Of a stretch of DNA of 64,000 nt, positions 24,531-36,090 are shown one piece after another. The notes beneath the pieces were generated by a model. The model saw nothing but the letters and a program-made list of their open reading frames with translations. It did not search any database and was not told where the DNA came from. Positions within the stretch are counted from its first letter, which is position 1. The number at the start of each line of letters is the position of its first letter. Origin of the DNA: Microglena sp. YARC. Taxonomy: Eukaryota > Chlorophyta > Chlorophyceae > Chlamydomonadales > Chlamydomonadaceae. Both the position numbers and the translations under genes were made by a program. The DNA lies in assembly GCA_022414725.1 (NCBI GenBank), contig CM039465.1, positions 44,294,560 to 44,358,559 of the forward strand, written 5' to 3'.

Positions 24531-26129
24531 ATGAAAAACTACGGATCGGCTTTGATGCATGCCATCAGTGGGGACAACGCAACAGGTAATTACCTTCCCG
24601 CTCACTTTGAAATCGATTACCCCGCTTTTTCCAACACCGAATCTCCATGTCAATCAGCTTCTCGGCTCCTCACCCACTCGTGCCCCCTGCACCACCCACA
24701 ACGCACCGATCATACCGATCTAGGCCCCATTGACGACTCTGCAAAGTTTCCCCCATTGCCAACACATTGCCATCCCTTTAGCCAGCAAAACCACCCACAC
24801 TGGATTCTAAGAGCCTCTTTGAGGATACATCTCTTTAGCCAGCAAAACCACCCATGCTGGATTCTAAGAGCCTCTTTGAGGATACATCTCTTTAGCCAGC
24901 AAAACCACCCATGCTGGATTCTAAGAGCCTCTTTGAGGATACATCTCTTTAGCCAGCAAAACCACCCATGCTGGATTCTAAGAGCCTCATTGAGGATACA
25001 TCTCTTTAGCCAGCAAACCCACCCACACTGGATTCTAAGAGCCTCTTTGAGGATACATCTCTTTAGCCAGCAAAACCACCCACACTGGATTCTAAGAGCC
25101 TCTTTGAGGATACTTCTCTTTAGCCAGCAAAACCACCCATGCTGGATTCTAAGAGCCTCTTTGAGGATACATCTCTTTAGCCAGAAAAACCACCCACACT
25201 GGATTCTAAGAGCCTCTTTGAGGATACATCTCTTTAGCCAGCCAAATAGCTATACTTTTAATTCCACAGGCAGCCGCCCCTGCCCCAGCAGCTGGACCCA
25301 GCCAGCCCAGGAGACAGTCAGCTCCCACCAACCAGTGGAAGGAGGTGACCAAGAAGACTGTCTGGAAGAAGCCATAGGGATTTTATGTGCACCTATTATG
25401 ATCCCCTGCTTCTTAGTCATAGACTTCTATAGCACTCTCCTGATTGTCCCTCTCCTTATGGCTACTTGTTGGATCATAGGGTGTACCAAGCTATTGACAT
25501 CAGTACAGAGTACACCCACTATTGATAAGTCAATTGTGAACAGCTTCCTTCTTCAGAAACTCTCTGCAAAGCAGAATTCTAGCTGTGAACCTAATAGGAA
25601 ATCCTGTACTCAGGACATTAGAACCTTGACTCATCCTACCTGGGATACAGCTCCTAGGGGAGGTAGACCTACTTCCAGACTTCGTTCCACTCGTGTAAAC
25701 AGCTCTAGCTATTGGGAACCCCAAATAGACTGTCACTGTCAAGTTCATTATATTAACGCCTACCTCGGATACAAGGCCCTGGACTACAAAGAGGTCCTAC
25801 AGTTCTCCATAAACCTCAACACACACGTCACTAACTACACTCAACATGAGTGGGATCTAGAACGTTGCTATTTCAACAAACTAACCGGTAACTACACAAT
25901 CCCTTTAGTCAACTATTACATGGCTAACAAGAAATCTCACTTAGGCTCTCTCACTGGCCACAGGAACTCACAAACATATACTCCATCCCATCCTCCCCCT
26001 ACTACACCAACGACTGAAGACACATCTGAGAACTATTCGACAGGAGTTATGCATGGCAGCACTAAACAGCAAATTTTATCTCGGCTTCCTCCCAGCTGCA
26101 CAGGGTTTATCCTCCACTACAACTGTTGA
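24531..26129 (+). CDS. LINE ORF1 protein, 532 aa, with tandem repeats and a hydrophobic segment
   Basis: ATG 24531 lies in a CCGCCATG context after a pyrimidine-rich leader. Residues about 82-240 are eight near-identical 19-residue repeats (FSQQNHPHWILRASLRIHL type). Residues about 281-322 form a strongly hydrophobic stretch (IGILCAPIMIPCFLVI... TLLIVPLLMATCWIIG), long enough for one or two membrane helices. That is unusual, since ORF1 proteins of LINEs are normally soluble RNA-binding proteins. No zinc knuckle or RRM is visible. The role as ORF1 is inferred from position upstream of the endonuclease-RT frame. Confidence 0.6.
   Translation: MKNYGSALMHAISGDNATGNYLPAHFEIDYPAFSNTESPCQSASRLLTHSCPLHHPQRTDHTDLGPIDDSAKFPPLPTHCHPFSQQNHPHWILRASLRIHLFSQQNHPCWILRASLRIHLFSQQNHPCWILRASLRIHLFSQQNHPCWILRASLRIHLFSQQTHPHWILRASLRIHLFSQQNHPHWILRASLRILLFSQQNHPCWILRASLRIHLFSQKNHPHWILRASLRIHLFSQPNSYTFNSTGSRPCPSSWTQPAQETVSSHQPVEGGDQEDCLEEAIGILCAPIMIPCFLVIDFYSTLLIVPLLMATCWIIGCTKLLTSVQSTPTIDKSIVNSFLLQKLSAKQNSSCEPNRKSCTQDIRTLTHPTWDTAPRGGRPTSRLRSTRVNSSSYWEPQIDCHCQVHYINAYLGYKALDYKEVLQFSINLNTHVTNYTQHEWDLERCYFNKLTGNYTIPLVNYYMANKKSHLGSLTGHRNSQTYTPSHPPPTTPTTEDTSENYSTGVMHGSTKQQILSRLPPSCTGFILHYNC
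24776..25246 (+). repeat. 57-bp in-frame tandem repeat, about eight copies
   Basis: Units start with CTTTAGCCAGCAAAACCACC and end GAGGATACATCT. The 57-bp period keeps the reading frame, giving 19-residue repeats. Units differ at only one to three positions (CAC/ATG codon swaps), so the array is young or homogenised. Confidence 0.92.
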
Positions 26130-26177
26130 TATGGACATGCTACGACCATTAAGCAAATTAATGGTAAGTGGTGGGAC

Positions 26178-26609
26178 ATGAACTCTGAACACAACGGCCC
26201 TAGTCTTCTCCACTCACAAGATTGGATAAAACTCCAAGGGCACATCTACACTCTTACCAAAACATCACCCTCCTTCCTTTCACACCCTTTTCAACCAGAA
26301 ATTAACCACACACCAGGCCACCCTACTAGGGAGACTGTTGACATGATCTCCCCTACTAGTAACACCACACCCACTCACAACTGTCCTGACTCTCCCCACA
26401 GTATGGACCACATAACTTCCCCATGGCCTGCAGAACTCACAGATCACAACTTACCAGATCAGGATAACTCCTCAGATCTAACTTTCTCTGATCTCCTAGA
26501 CTTCACCCTATTAGATCAAGAAGATCCCATAGACTCCCCCTCTTTAAATCAAAAAGACCCCACAGAAACTATTTACTTAGTCTCTGACGATGAGGAACCT
26601 CCCAGATAA
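26178..26609 (+). CDS. Short LINE frame between ORF1 and the endonuclease
   Basis: 143 residues rich in Ser, Thr, Pro and Asp, ending in the acidic run VSDDEEPPR. No recognisable fold. It may be the continuation of ORF1 or the N-terminus of ORF2 after mutation, since there is only a 48-nt gap on one side and a 69-nt gap on the other. Confidence 0.4.
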   Translation: MNSEHNGPSLLHSQDWIKLQGHIYTLTKTSPSFLSHPFQPEINHTPGHPTRETVDMISPTSNTTPTHNCPDSPHSMDHITSPWPAELTDHNLPDQDNSSDLTFSDLLDFTLLDQEDPIDSPSLNQKDPTETIYLVSDDEEPPR

Positions 26610-26678
26610 AAACAAAAAACATCTCCTACAAAGAAAAATAATTTAACTACCAAACGCTTACACCCCTGCACACACCAG

Positions 26679-28073
26679 ATGCACAACACACCTCTCCCTA
26701 TACCTAGCAAAGTTGTCCTTCCTGACTTCACTAAGTTTCGCCAATGCAGAATTTTTGGGGCAGAACCTCCTACAAAGAAACCTGCTCCTTCCAGACTCAC
26801 CACCAAAACTCTTCCAACGAAAAGAATAAAAATTACTCATACTACTTCATATCCTGTTCAACAACAGCAAACTGCACTCTATCTCACTAACATTATCACC
26901 TCCAACTGCAGAGGCATTTTCTCATCCTGGGAAACACTCTATGACCATATTCGAACTAATGAGCCAGACATTGCTATTCTCACCGAAACAAAACTCACCT
27001 CCAACAATACAGGCATAATTAATATGATCAAACAAGACCTCTCTGACTACCACTTTCATCACAGCAGCAAAACCATTAAGCAAGCTACCAATGCAGACAA
27101 CATTGTTACCCGCTCAGCTGGAGTCATCACACTTATCAAAAAGACTCTTACTGCACACCTAATTAAACATGAAATCCCTACTGACATAGCTGGTCATCTC
27201 ACTCATCAAACTATTAACAACATCACTCACATCCTAGGTGTCTACATGCCCTGCAATGATCCTGCCAAAAGAGCCCGCATCTATGAACACATCCACTACA
27301 TCATATCCCAGAACCCCTCTCACCACTATATTGCAGGGGGAGACTGGAATGCAGCTTACTACCTTACTGATAGAAGCAACACAGTCCATCACCTGGAGGA
27401 CCAGCCTCACTACCAGCATCTTAATAAATATTCAATTCACATCCAACCATCTCCACGTCCCCATACTTATTCAGACAACACCTCCTACAGCAGCAGGATA
27501 GATGACATCATTCTCATCAACCCTCCACCTGCAACCATGGTGACAGAAACCACACACCAAATGGGAGACACACTTGACCACTTGACCCTGGAACAACATA
27601 TTACCTCCTCTCTCTTTCCACCTCCCAACCTGGACACACCACCTCACAATCCAACACCCCAACTGCAACTCCCTCTCAAGCAACAGGACATGGCCAAAGC
27701 CAAAGAGGCAATCTCAAATAAATTTCTCCATCAATTTCAACACAGCCACATCAACATAAATAAAGCCTGGACTATAGCACAAACTTTACTGGGAGAAGAT
27801 AAAACATCTGCACACATCCAATCTATTAGACTAGAACTCACAGCCACCATGCCAGAAAATCTTAACAGCATGGCAGATCATCTCATGATCACTTTACACC
27901 AAGCTCTTTCCATCATGACTGACATCTGCCCCATTAAGTCTAGCACACCAGGCATTTTTTTGCCCAGGCAAACTGCTAAAACTTACAGACGTCTTAACTA
28001 CCATATTAAACACATTAAAGCACTTCGAACAGCCTCCACCCACCTTGACCAACAACAATACATGGAGCTCTGA
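26679..28073 (+). pseudogene. LINE ORF2 N-terminus: apurinic-type endonuclease
   Basis: From about residue 75 the frame shows the APE endonuclease motif series: ITSNCRG, LTETKL (catalytic Glu), GVYMPCNDP, GGDWNA (Asp/Asn), SRIDDIIL and TLDHLTL (the Asp-His pair). This enzyme nicks target DNA for target-primed reverse transcription. The first 75 residues are basic and Pro/Lys-rich. The frame stops at TGA 28074-28076, well before reverse transcriptase, so ORF2 is interrupted in this copy. Confidence 0.88.
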
Positions 28074-28211
28074 AGCACACCTCATACGGCAGGTACATAC
28101 TCACCTACCACTAAAATCAAAATACAACAACACCTACAAAACCTACTCCTCCCTGACTACTGCCTCTCTGTAACTGCTGATATTCAAGAAAGTATTACAT
28201 AACTACGTCAC

Positions 28212-29782
28212 ATGCAGGCTGCACTCAAAGAGGAGAGAGCAACTGCCTCCATCAAGAAATTCAGACGCCGCCTCAGCACACAGGCACGACAAACTCACAG
28301 GTATATTTTCTCTCTTGAAAACTACACACACACACCCACTGCCCTACTGGACGCATCCTCGAACACACTTAGCACCAGTACCCAGGGTATCCTGGAAGTT
28401 TTGACCAAACACACGGGTAAACTTATGTCACCTCCCACACCACCCATCTTAGATGATTATACCCGACATGCCACTCCCCCTCCATGGGAAACACACACAG
28501 ACAAATACCACCTTGAAACTCCAGCCAACTCCATACAAACCACTGCCTCCCCTTACACCTATCTCTCCTCCTCAACCACCAATGATGACTGCATCAGGAA
28601 ACTCTCCACTAGCAAAGCCACAGGCCTAGACGGCATACCTAATGAACTACTTATGTGCCTCCCACAGGAAATGCACCTCACCATACACAAACTCATGCAG
28701 CTAGTATGGATCCTGGGAGAAACACCAGACTGCTGGAAAATCTCCCACACAGTCATGCTCTACAAAAAATCATATCCTTGCTTACCCCAAAATTACAGGC
28801 CAATAGGCCTCAACAATGTTGTAGCCAAACTCTGGACCTCTCTTGTTACCAACACTATTACTACCTACTCTGAAACCAATTACATTCTCAATGCCTGCCA
28901 AGAGGGTTTCAGAAGAGACAAAAGTACCTATAGACAACTCTTGACCCTACTCCACAACATTGAGGATGCTACCCTCTTCCACCAGGACCTTTATGCTGCC
29001 TACTTTGACTTTAGCTCTGCCTTCAACATGATTGATCACCAAAAACTTCTCTGCATTATGTACAGCTTGGGTTATACCCATGATACTATAGATACAATTA
29101 AAGGAATTTACACAAACTCTACTACACATATCCTCCTTAACAATACATCTGGCTCCCCTATCCCCATCACTAGGGGCACTATCCAGGGGGACACTCTCTC
29201 CCCCTTACTCTTCATTATTTTTCTAGAACCCCTACACAGATGGCTCCGTTCTGGAGGACGAGGATACAGAGCAGCATCCCTACCCTCCACAACAGCAGAT
29301 GAAAACCACACTAGCAGCTTGGGGTATGCTGATGACACTGCCGTCCTAACCGGCAGCTCAGAGGACCTTCGCATCCAATGTGGTAAAGTTCAAACTTTTA
29401 GTATCTGGTCGGGCATTCCTCTTAACGCCACTAAATGTGTGGTTAGTGGCATACTCCACAAATCACACCCCTCACAACCTACTCACAACAACACTCTCAA
29501 TTAAATTGGAAAACTCAACTTCACTCTACTATTGAAACCATCCACAACAAAGGCTTGAGTATCCTCACTAAAGCTAAAAATAGGGCAACCCCCACCCAAT
29601 GTCTACGAATAATCTCACAATGTGTCAGAGCAGCTATTAAATACCCCATGATAGTAGCTCCCTTCTTACTAACCGACATTCATGTCATTGACATAGCAGT
29701 ATTAAAAACAGTTAAACTCTGTTGCTCCCTTCCTAGATCCTTTCCGACAAGAGCACTCCACCTCCCTAAAACAGAGGCATGA
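28212..29782 (+). pseudogene. LINE reverse transcriptase
   Basis: The 28212-29504 frame carries the RT blocks in order: SKATGLDGIPNELL, YKKSYPCLPQNYRPIGL, ACQEGFRRDKST, AAYFDFSSAFNMIDH, ITRGTIQGDTLSPLLF and LGYADDTAVL (catalytic YADD). A stop ends the frame at 29504. The thumb-like continuation (GLSILTKAKNRATPTQCLRI) resumes in another frame at 29555-29782. Between 28074 and 28211 the coding sequence is also disrupted. Function lost, identity clear. Confidence 0.93.
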
Positions 29783-29788
29783 CTAGGG

Positions 29789-32428
29789 GTGCCTTCTCTA
29801 CTCACTGAATATACTCAGATTACTGCAACAGCCCTCACCCAGTCCAAGAACGACCAAGGTCACCTGGGAATTCTCACCAGGGCTCTTCTTAACAAATCAA
29901 CCTCCACCATGACCACTCTAGATCCTCTCTCTCTCTCCAGCAAGCAACTTAAATATATGTCCCTAGCCCGCCAGCTGGAAATTATTAAAAAATCTGACAT
30001 AACAATTTCTTGGAATGACACAGAACTTCTTGACAAACTTAACATGCACTCTCTCCCTCTTCCACCACAGGCAATCCCTGTCTCACTAATGACTCCTTTT
30101 CACGACCTGGACATCTACTCATACCACGACCTGGTCACCCCCATGGGAACTCATCTTATCAGCACTACAGACCTCTCTCTTATTACTTCACACAAAATTA
30201 CTAAACACCACAAACGATCCCTGAACCGCCTCACCGCACACCTCTCCTCCTTCCAAACCGTCACTCCTCCAACTCACTCTGACCCACTACCCCTCTCCCA
30301 CAGGCAACTTGCGCCTGGCTACGCAATTTCGCAGAACACGACAGACAACGTTAAATTTCCTGCTCCTATCGAATCCTCCACCCCACTTACCCAGCGCTAC
30401 CAACCTCACGCCTCCGTTACTGATGCAGACTACGAGGCGGACCCCACTGGGGACCTGGAAGGAAACCAATGGTGGGCGTGGCCCACGCAGATCGCAGGCA
30501 ATCACGCGCACCAAGCATGGGGCTGCCCCAACAGTGACGCCACTTGGTCAGCGCGCCACTACTTGTGCAAATCCTGGATTCGACACTCCTCCTCCTCCAA
30601 ATTCTACCGCGCATATAAAATAACCTCCACCTCGCACCCTGACAGGATCCGCGAGGCCATGACATTCCCAGCCAGCAGCGCACCTGCACCACCGGCGCGC
30701 CTGCTTCACCTTACTTACGGATCTCAGTACAGAGCCCTGCACATTACGAGCTGGCGGGGCAAGCGCTCTTACAACGACGACAAACTTGCCACCACCACCG
30801 TTGTCCACGTCCAATGGGCCCCAACCATCATGCACAACGACCATATCAACTCCTACACACACATGGGATACAGCATCCACCATTGCACACCTCTCACCCC
30901 CACTACCTCCACCATACACTGGAAGCCTCAATCTCACCATGCGGCTCACCTTGTTGAACTGGTAGGACAACCAACATATGACCAATTAACCCACACCTTT
31001 AAAACCACTCCTCCGATAACCACATACCTCAATCCCAGGAAGGACATCCACCTCACTAACCTCCAGCAACAAGGCCAATGGGCCACCTCCCAGGATTTAA
31101 TGCTGACAACCACAACCTTGTTCACAAACTTTCTGAAAATTGACACACACGACACGCACCCAGACTGGGACATTCAACCACCCTCAGCCTACATTATACA
31201 AACGGGCATCCTTACTACTCTGGATGGCCAATCCACACACACACATACCAACGTTTCATATCTTTATAACCCCACAGGTCACTGTCTTGGGCACATTCCC
31301 AACGACAGGCTCACCTCTCTTAAACAAAACTATGACCACTTTAAAAATCACCACCCAACCAAATGGAACCAACTGACCCAAGGAGGAACATACCACACTG
31401 ACCTAGCTGCCCCCTTCACCAGATACAGAGCTGCTCCTGCTGCCACTAACATTCTGTCTCCCTTCCTCTACCAAGCAGCAGCTGCTCTGGGCATTACTCA
31501 CCATCGTACCTCCAATCCTCTTAGCTACGACTCAAGCCTCACCAGCTTCTCTTCTACCAGCCCTGCTGACCAGCTCTTTGGCTCCAACCAAGACCCCTTT
31601 CTTACCATCTGGACTGGGGGCTCACTGGTGGACATTCCCAATTCCACCACACAAGCACACCAAGCTCTAAGGTGGGCTCTAGCCAGTGCTGACCATGCTG
31701 AAAATACTCTCAGCCCTACCTGCACCCTGATGCTCCTCCCTGATGACCTTGCTGCCCCTTACAAAACTCTCCTCCACCACTCCTGGATCCACTACATTGA
31801 CTCTAGACCACAGTCTGAATTTTATACTACCTCTGAAATATGGCTTGGCAGCAAATCTCACACCCCACCCTCCACTCAAAAATTACACCTCATCCTTATA
31901 TGCAACCCTCACAGCCAAGAGACTTACTTTCCTAAACTCCCAGACTTTATTGACCAATGGACATACTACATGCAAAGCCTCTCCTCATCCTGGGAGCCCT
32001 CTACTATCACACCACCTTCCACACTTACTTTCACTGACATTGTCATCACCTACCCTCGGAAACTTAAATCTCTGGCCAAAAATCCCAGGCAACCTCTACT
32101 CCACCAACACCCTCCCCCCTCTCCTCTTACCATTACCCACCCCTGTTTTTACCTTGCTACCCCCTCCTCTGGCCTCCAGGTCTACACAGATGGTAGCCTA
32201 ATAAAAGGTAAACCAGGGCATCCTAGCAAAATAGGTGCTGCAGTATATGTCCCGGCTGCAGGACAAAGCTACACCATCAACCCTGGGGGAATAGGGGCTC
32301 CCAAAACTAACAACCGGGCAGAACTGGTAGCCATCCACCAAGCCCTTCTCAACATTGATTATGACAAATCTCTTACCCTTCATACAGACAGCCTCTGCTC
32401 TCTTCAACTCATAAAAAATGATTCATGA
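29789..32428 (+). pseudogene. LINE linker region and RNase H N-terminal half
   Basis: 879 codons. The first about 790 residues have no domain I recognise, with Trp-rich pieces such as NQWWAWPTQIAGNH and GCPNSDATWSARHY at about residues 227-260. RNase H starts near residue 795 with VYTDGSLIKGKPG, then NNRAELVAIHQALL and LHTDSLCSLQL, giving the catalytic D-E-D residues. The frame ends at TGA just after the third. About 30300-30860 is noticeably richer in GC and CpG than its flanks. The 2.8 kb between RT YADD and RNase H is far longer than in typical I-type elements. Confidence 0.8.
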
Positions 32429-33377
32429 CCCCACCACAACAACCCGTTCCATTCATACTGAATTACTGCAATCAATTCAAAAACACCTCATTCAACGCAT
32501 CCTGCATGGCTCACACACCACCCTTTGTAAAGTCCGTTCCCACACAGGTATCCTTGGAAATGACAGAGCAGACACTCTGGCACGCAAGGCAGCTGAGCAC
32601 CCTACTTCAACTAATTTTACTGATAACACTGGGGAAATCCCCCGCCACAATGTTTACTGGCCTACAGTTCAACCTCCTCGTACACCCATGGGAGATATCC
32701 CCCCAAGAATTTTAGCACCTAACCTTACACAAGGTATCACCTCTAACCTACCCACTAGCTGCCACCTTGGTCAACACCTTCTTAAAGGGATTTATGCAAC
32801 CACCTGGGCTGAGAACACCCCCCACCAACTTCCTCAAGCAAGTAACAAATTTTGGACCTCAACCCTTATCCAGCATAAAACTAAATTCCACATCCTTAAA
32901 GCCCGCTGGGGTAGACTGTGGAACCGTAAACTTGCATTCCGCTGGAAACTCCCTTATACTACCAGCACTCACCCACCCACGAACTCCCTATGCCCCATCT
33001 GCCACACCTGTGAGGACGGAGCGGGCCACATCCTGGCGGGTTGCACACACCGGACTTTCAAGGGGCTCTACATCAAGAGACATGACGCCGCAGTGCGACT
33101 CATCCACAAGGCCATCTGCACAGGAGCCCTAGGATCTCGCAGAATGATCATGGACGCTGGCAAGGAAGAGGACCTTCCCAGGGGGGTCCTGGGCAAACGT
33201 CTCCCCGACTGGCTACGCCCCTCCACTATTACTTTAGCGGATTGGAAGAGGATGAGACCTGATCTTGCCGTCATACCTGACATAGACTCTCCTACCTGTA
33301 TGTCTGATAAAGAACTCTGGATTCTTGAGCTTGGATACTGCTCTGATACTAATCACGCCTACGGTGACTATAGCTAG
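32418..33377 (+). pseudogene. LINE RNase H C-terminus and zinc-type tail
   Basis: Overlaps the previous frame by 11 nt in another frame, so a frameshift splits RNase H. It opens with the last RNase H motif (SHTGILGNDRADTLARKAAE; His and Asp). Further on, SLCPICHTCEDGAGHILAGC (about 32985-33050) is the CPxC...EDxxHxxxxC motif common near the end of LINE polyproteins. It stops at TAG 33375-33377. Confidence 0.85.
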
Positions 33378-33457
33378 CTCCGGCTTACGCTACGGTGTCC
33401 TTAACTTCACGTCCTGTGAGTAACGGTTCTACACGGATGTAACAATTTCAATTTCAA
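33378..33457 (+). repeat. LINE 3' end with (AATTTC)n tail
   Basis: The 3' end carries GTAACGGTTCTACACGGATG and then AATTTC repeats. The 100 nt at 33357-33457 recur at 54094-54204, which shows that this is the transposition-competent 3' end. Confidence 0.85.
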
Positions 33458-34430
33458 TTGAAGACAGCGGCTCTGTGCAGGAGTAAATCAGTAGTGGTTT
33501 GGTTCAGTGATGCGGAGCATTGTTTAGAAGGCGCACGCAATCGTCTGCCATTTCGCAGATCTATATGGTGTCTTGTTGGAAATTTGAACGACGAGGAGGG
33601 GTGGGGGTGGGGGGCGGGGTGTGTGCGTGTTTGGGGGGGGGGGGGGGCGGAGGGTTTTGCCGCGACAAATTGAATAACCGATCTAAGTTGACAGCTAGGA
33701 CGCAGGAGGGTTGGGGGCGGGGGGGGGGGGGGGGGGGGGGGGGGGTCCACGGTAATCCTATCATCCTACTGTGTCGGACTCTTTCCAAACTCTTTCTCTA
33801 TTCTTTTTTCGCTTTCGCCCCCTCTGGACCCCCAGTGTCCTGGGTTTGAACAATACCGGGCACCTTCGCACTCTTGTCCATAGCTCATAATAAGTATTAT
33901 TTAACCACATGCACAGTCTGAGATCAAACCATTGAGGCCTTGGGAAGTCATAACCCAAGATTATGTCATGGTGCCTGCCCAGCAGATGTGTAACCCACGC
34001 TAAATAATCCTGTCATTCGACGATGTCGAATTCTGTCCAAACTATTTCTCTTCTCTTTTCCTCTTGGCCATAGCTTATAATAATTATTATTTAACCACAT
34101 GCACAGTCTGAGATCAAACCATTGAGGCCTTGGGAAGTCATAACCCAAGATTATGTCCTGGTGCCTGCCCAGCAGATGTGTAACCCAAGCTAAATAATCC
34201 TGTCATTCGACGGTGTTGAATTCTGTCCAAACTCTTTCTCTTCTATTTTCCTCTTGGCCATAGCCAAGAATAATTATTATTTAACCACATGCACAGTCTG
34301 GGATAAAACTATTGAGGCCTTGGGAAGTCACAACCCAATATTATGTCCTGGTGCCTGCCCAGCAGGGGTGTAACCCACGCCAATCCTGTCGGCCGACTGT
34401 GTTGAACTCTTTCCATGATTTTGATTGTGC
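33458..34430. repeat. Poly-G tracts and ~190-bp tandem repeats inside the CACTA element
   Basis: G-homopolymers at about 33634-33647 and 33719-33745 (length may be unreliable). From about 33765 a unit with TTTAACCACATGCACAGTCTG and GCCTTGGGAAGTCA recurs at 33901, 34091 and 34281 (190-bp spacing). The first unit carries an extra ~60 nt. Confidence 0.85.
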
Positions 34431-34627
34431 AGTAGGCGGAGAGAGATGGGAAGGAAGATGGGCTTGGGGGTTCGGTTAGTTACAAGAAAGAGAGGCCTAG
34501 GTATCTAAAAAAGATAACAAGAGGGCAGTTATCTAATAAGGCTGGTTACCGGAGTTTAGGGGATGTGATTCTTCGCTTGACTAGAGTTAGCTGTAGTGTA
34601 TGTAGAGCTGTAGTGTGGAGGGGCAAT

Positions 34628-35402
34628 CAGCAAGTCAGTGAGTTAGTGAGTCAGTGACTCAGTGTGTCAGTGTGTCATTGAGTCAGTGAGTCAGTGAGTC
34701 AGTGAGTCAATCAGTAAGTGAGTCAGTGACTCAATGCGTTAGTGAGTCAATCAATCATCAGTGAGTCCGTGAGACAATCAGTCAGTGAGTCTGTGAGACA
34801 ACCAGTCAGTGAGTATGTGAGACAGTGCTTAAATTATTCAGTGAGTCAGTGAGCCAGTGAGTCAGTGAGCCAGTGAGTCTGTGAGTATGTGAGTTAGTGA
34901 GTCAGTGAGTCAGTGCGTCAATGAGTCAGTGAATCAGTGAGTCAGCGTGTCAATGTGTCATTGAGTCATTGAGTCAGTGATTCAATGAGTCAATCAGTCA
35001 GTGAGTCAGTGACCCAATGAGTCAGTGAGTCAATTAATCAGTGAGTCAGTGAGACAATGAGTCAGTGTGTCAGTGAGACAGTGATTCAGTGATCCAGTGA
35101 GTCTGTGAGCCAGTGGGAGAGTGACTCAATCAGTCATTGATTCAGTAAGTCTGTGAGTAAGTGAGTCTGTGAGTCAGTGAGTCAGTGAGTCTGTGAGTTA
35201 GTGAGGCAATGAGTCAGTGAGTTTGTGAGTCAGTGAATCAGTGATTCAGTGTGTCAATGTGTCATTGCGTCAGTGCGTCAGTGAGTTAGTGAGTCAATCA
35301 GTCAGTGAGGCAGTGAGTCAATCAGTTAATCAGTTAATCAGTTAATCAGTCAATCAGTCAGTGAGACATTGATTCAGTGATTCAGTGATTCTGTGAGTCA
35401 GT
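34628..35402. repeat. 8-bp satellite (TCAGTGAG)n, left array
   Basis: Degenerate octamer repeat with GTCA/ATCA/TTAG variants. The same satellite resumes at 36091 after a 690-bp interruption. Confidence 0.93.
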
Positions 35403-36090
35403 TCCTATAATAAGCCCTCGGACCCCACCCCAGGGCCATGCGTGTGCGTGACTGCGTGTGCGTGTGCGTGTGCGTGTGCGTGTGCGTGTGCGTGTGCGTG
35501 TGCGTGTGCAGGGGCAGGGGCAGGGGCAGGGGCAGGGCAGGGGCAGGGGCAGGGGCGGGGGCCCACCGGGCGGGGTAGGAGCAAGCCACGCCACCTGCCG
35601 CTGGCCAAAAACCCGTTCAGTAGGACGGGACGTACCGTTCACGTCTGGGCTGGGCCCAAACGTGAAACACCTTGTAAAATTCCTTAAAATCAACCAGACT
35701 CCTGATTGGTCTCATTTTTCTTGTATCAAATTCTTACAAATAAAGCCAATCTACAAATGTGCATAGCATGAACGTTCAGCACTGCTTAAAATCCAACAAC
35801 CCTTCAAAAACTCTCATTTTCGTCACTTTTTAGCCAACAAAGCTGCAACATCCATCGATTCCATGAAATTCAATTACATCAAATTTAATTTAATTTAATC
35901 CTATTCGAATTGACAAAAAATAAAGCAATAGCATGCATCCAAATCACGTGAATTAAATTAAAATGAAATGAATAAAATTGAATTAAAATAAAACAACATT
36001 CAATACCGGTACAATTAAAATAAACTGAATTAAAATAAACTGAATTAAGGGTTCAATTAATTTCATTCGGGACGCGCCACCAGGCGCCCT
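35403..36090. other. Spacer between satellite arrays with (GTGTGC)n and (CAGGGG)n
   Basis: 35441-35508 is (TGTGCG)n, 35509-35560 is (CAGGGG)n, and 35850-36060 is AT-rich with many AATTAAA words. GC-rich sequence at 35560-35660 may be the start of an inserted sequence, but no ends were found. Confidence 0.7.

Larger units (their letters stand above)
23766..33457 (+). mobile_element. Full-length non-LTR retrotransposon (LINE) with APE endonuclease, RT and RNase H
   Basis: A 9.7-kb insertion flanked by 12-bp direct repeats and ending in a short (AATTTC)n tail. It codes for an ORF1, an apurinic-type endonuclease, a reverse transcriptase, a long linker, an RNase H and a C-terminal zinc-type motif. 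This domain set is that of RNase H-bearing LINE clades (I/Tad-like); I do not assign the clade. Stops and frameshifts (28074, after 29504, about 32420) show a dead copy. A truncated relative of its 3' end lies at 54094-54204. Confidence 0.9.

Noticed and set aside
35382..35766. Frames rich in alternating residues over 35.4-35.7 kb
   Set aside because: Products of (TGTGCG)n and (CAGGGG)n simple repeats.
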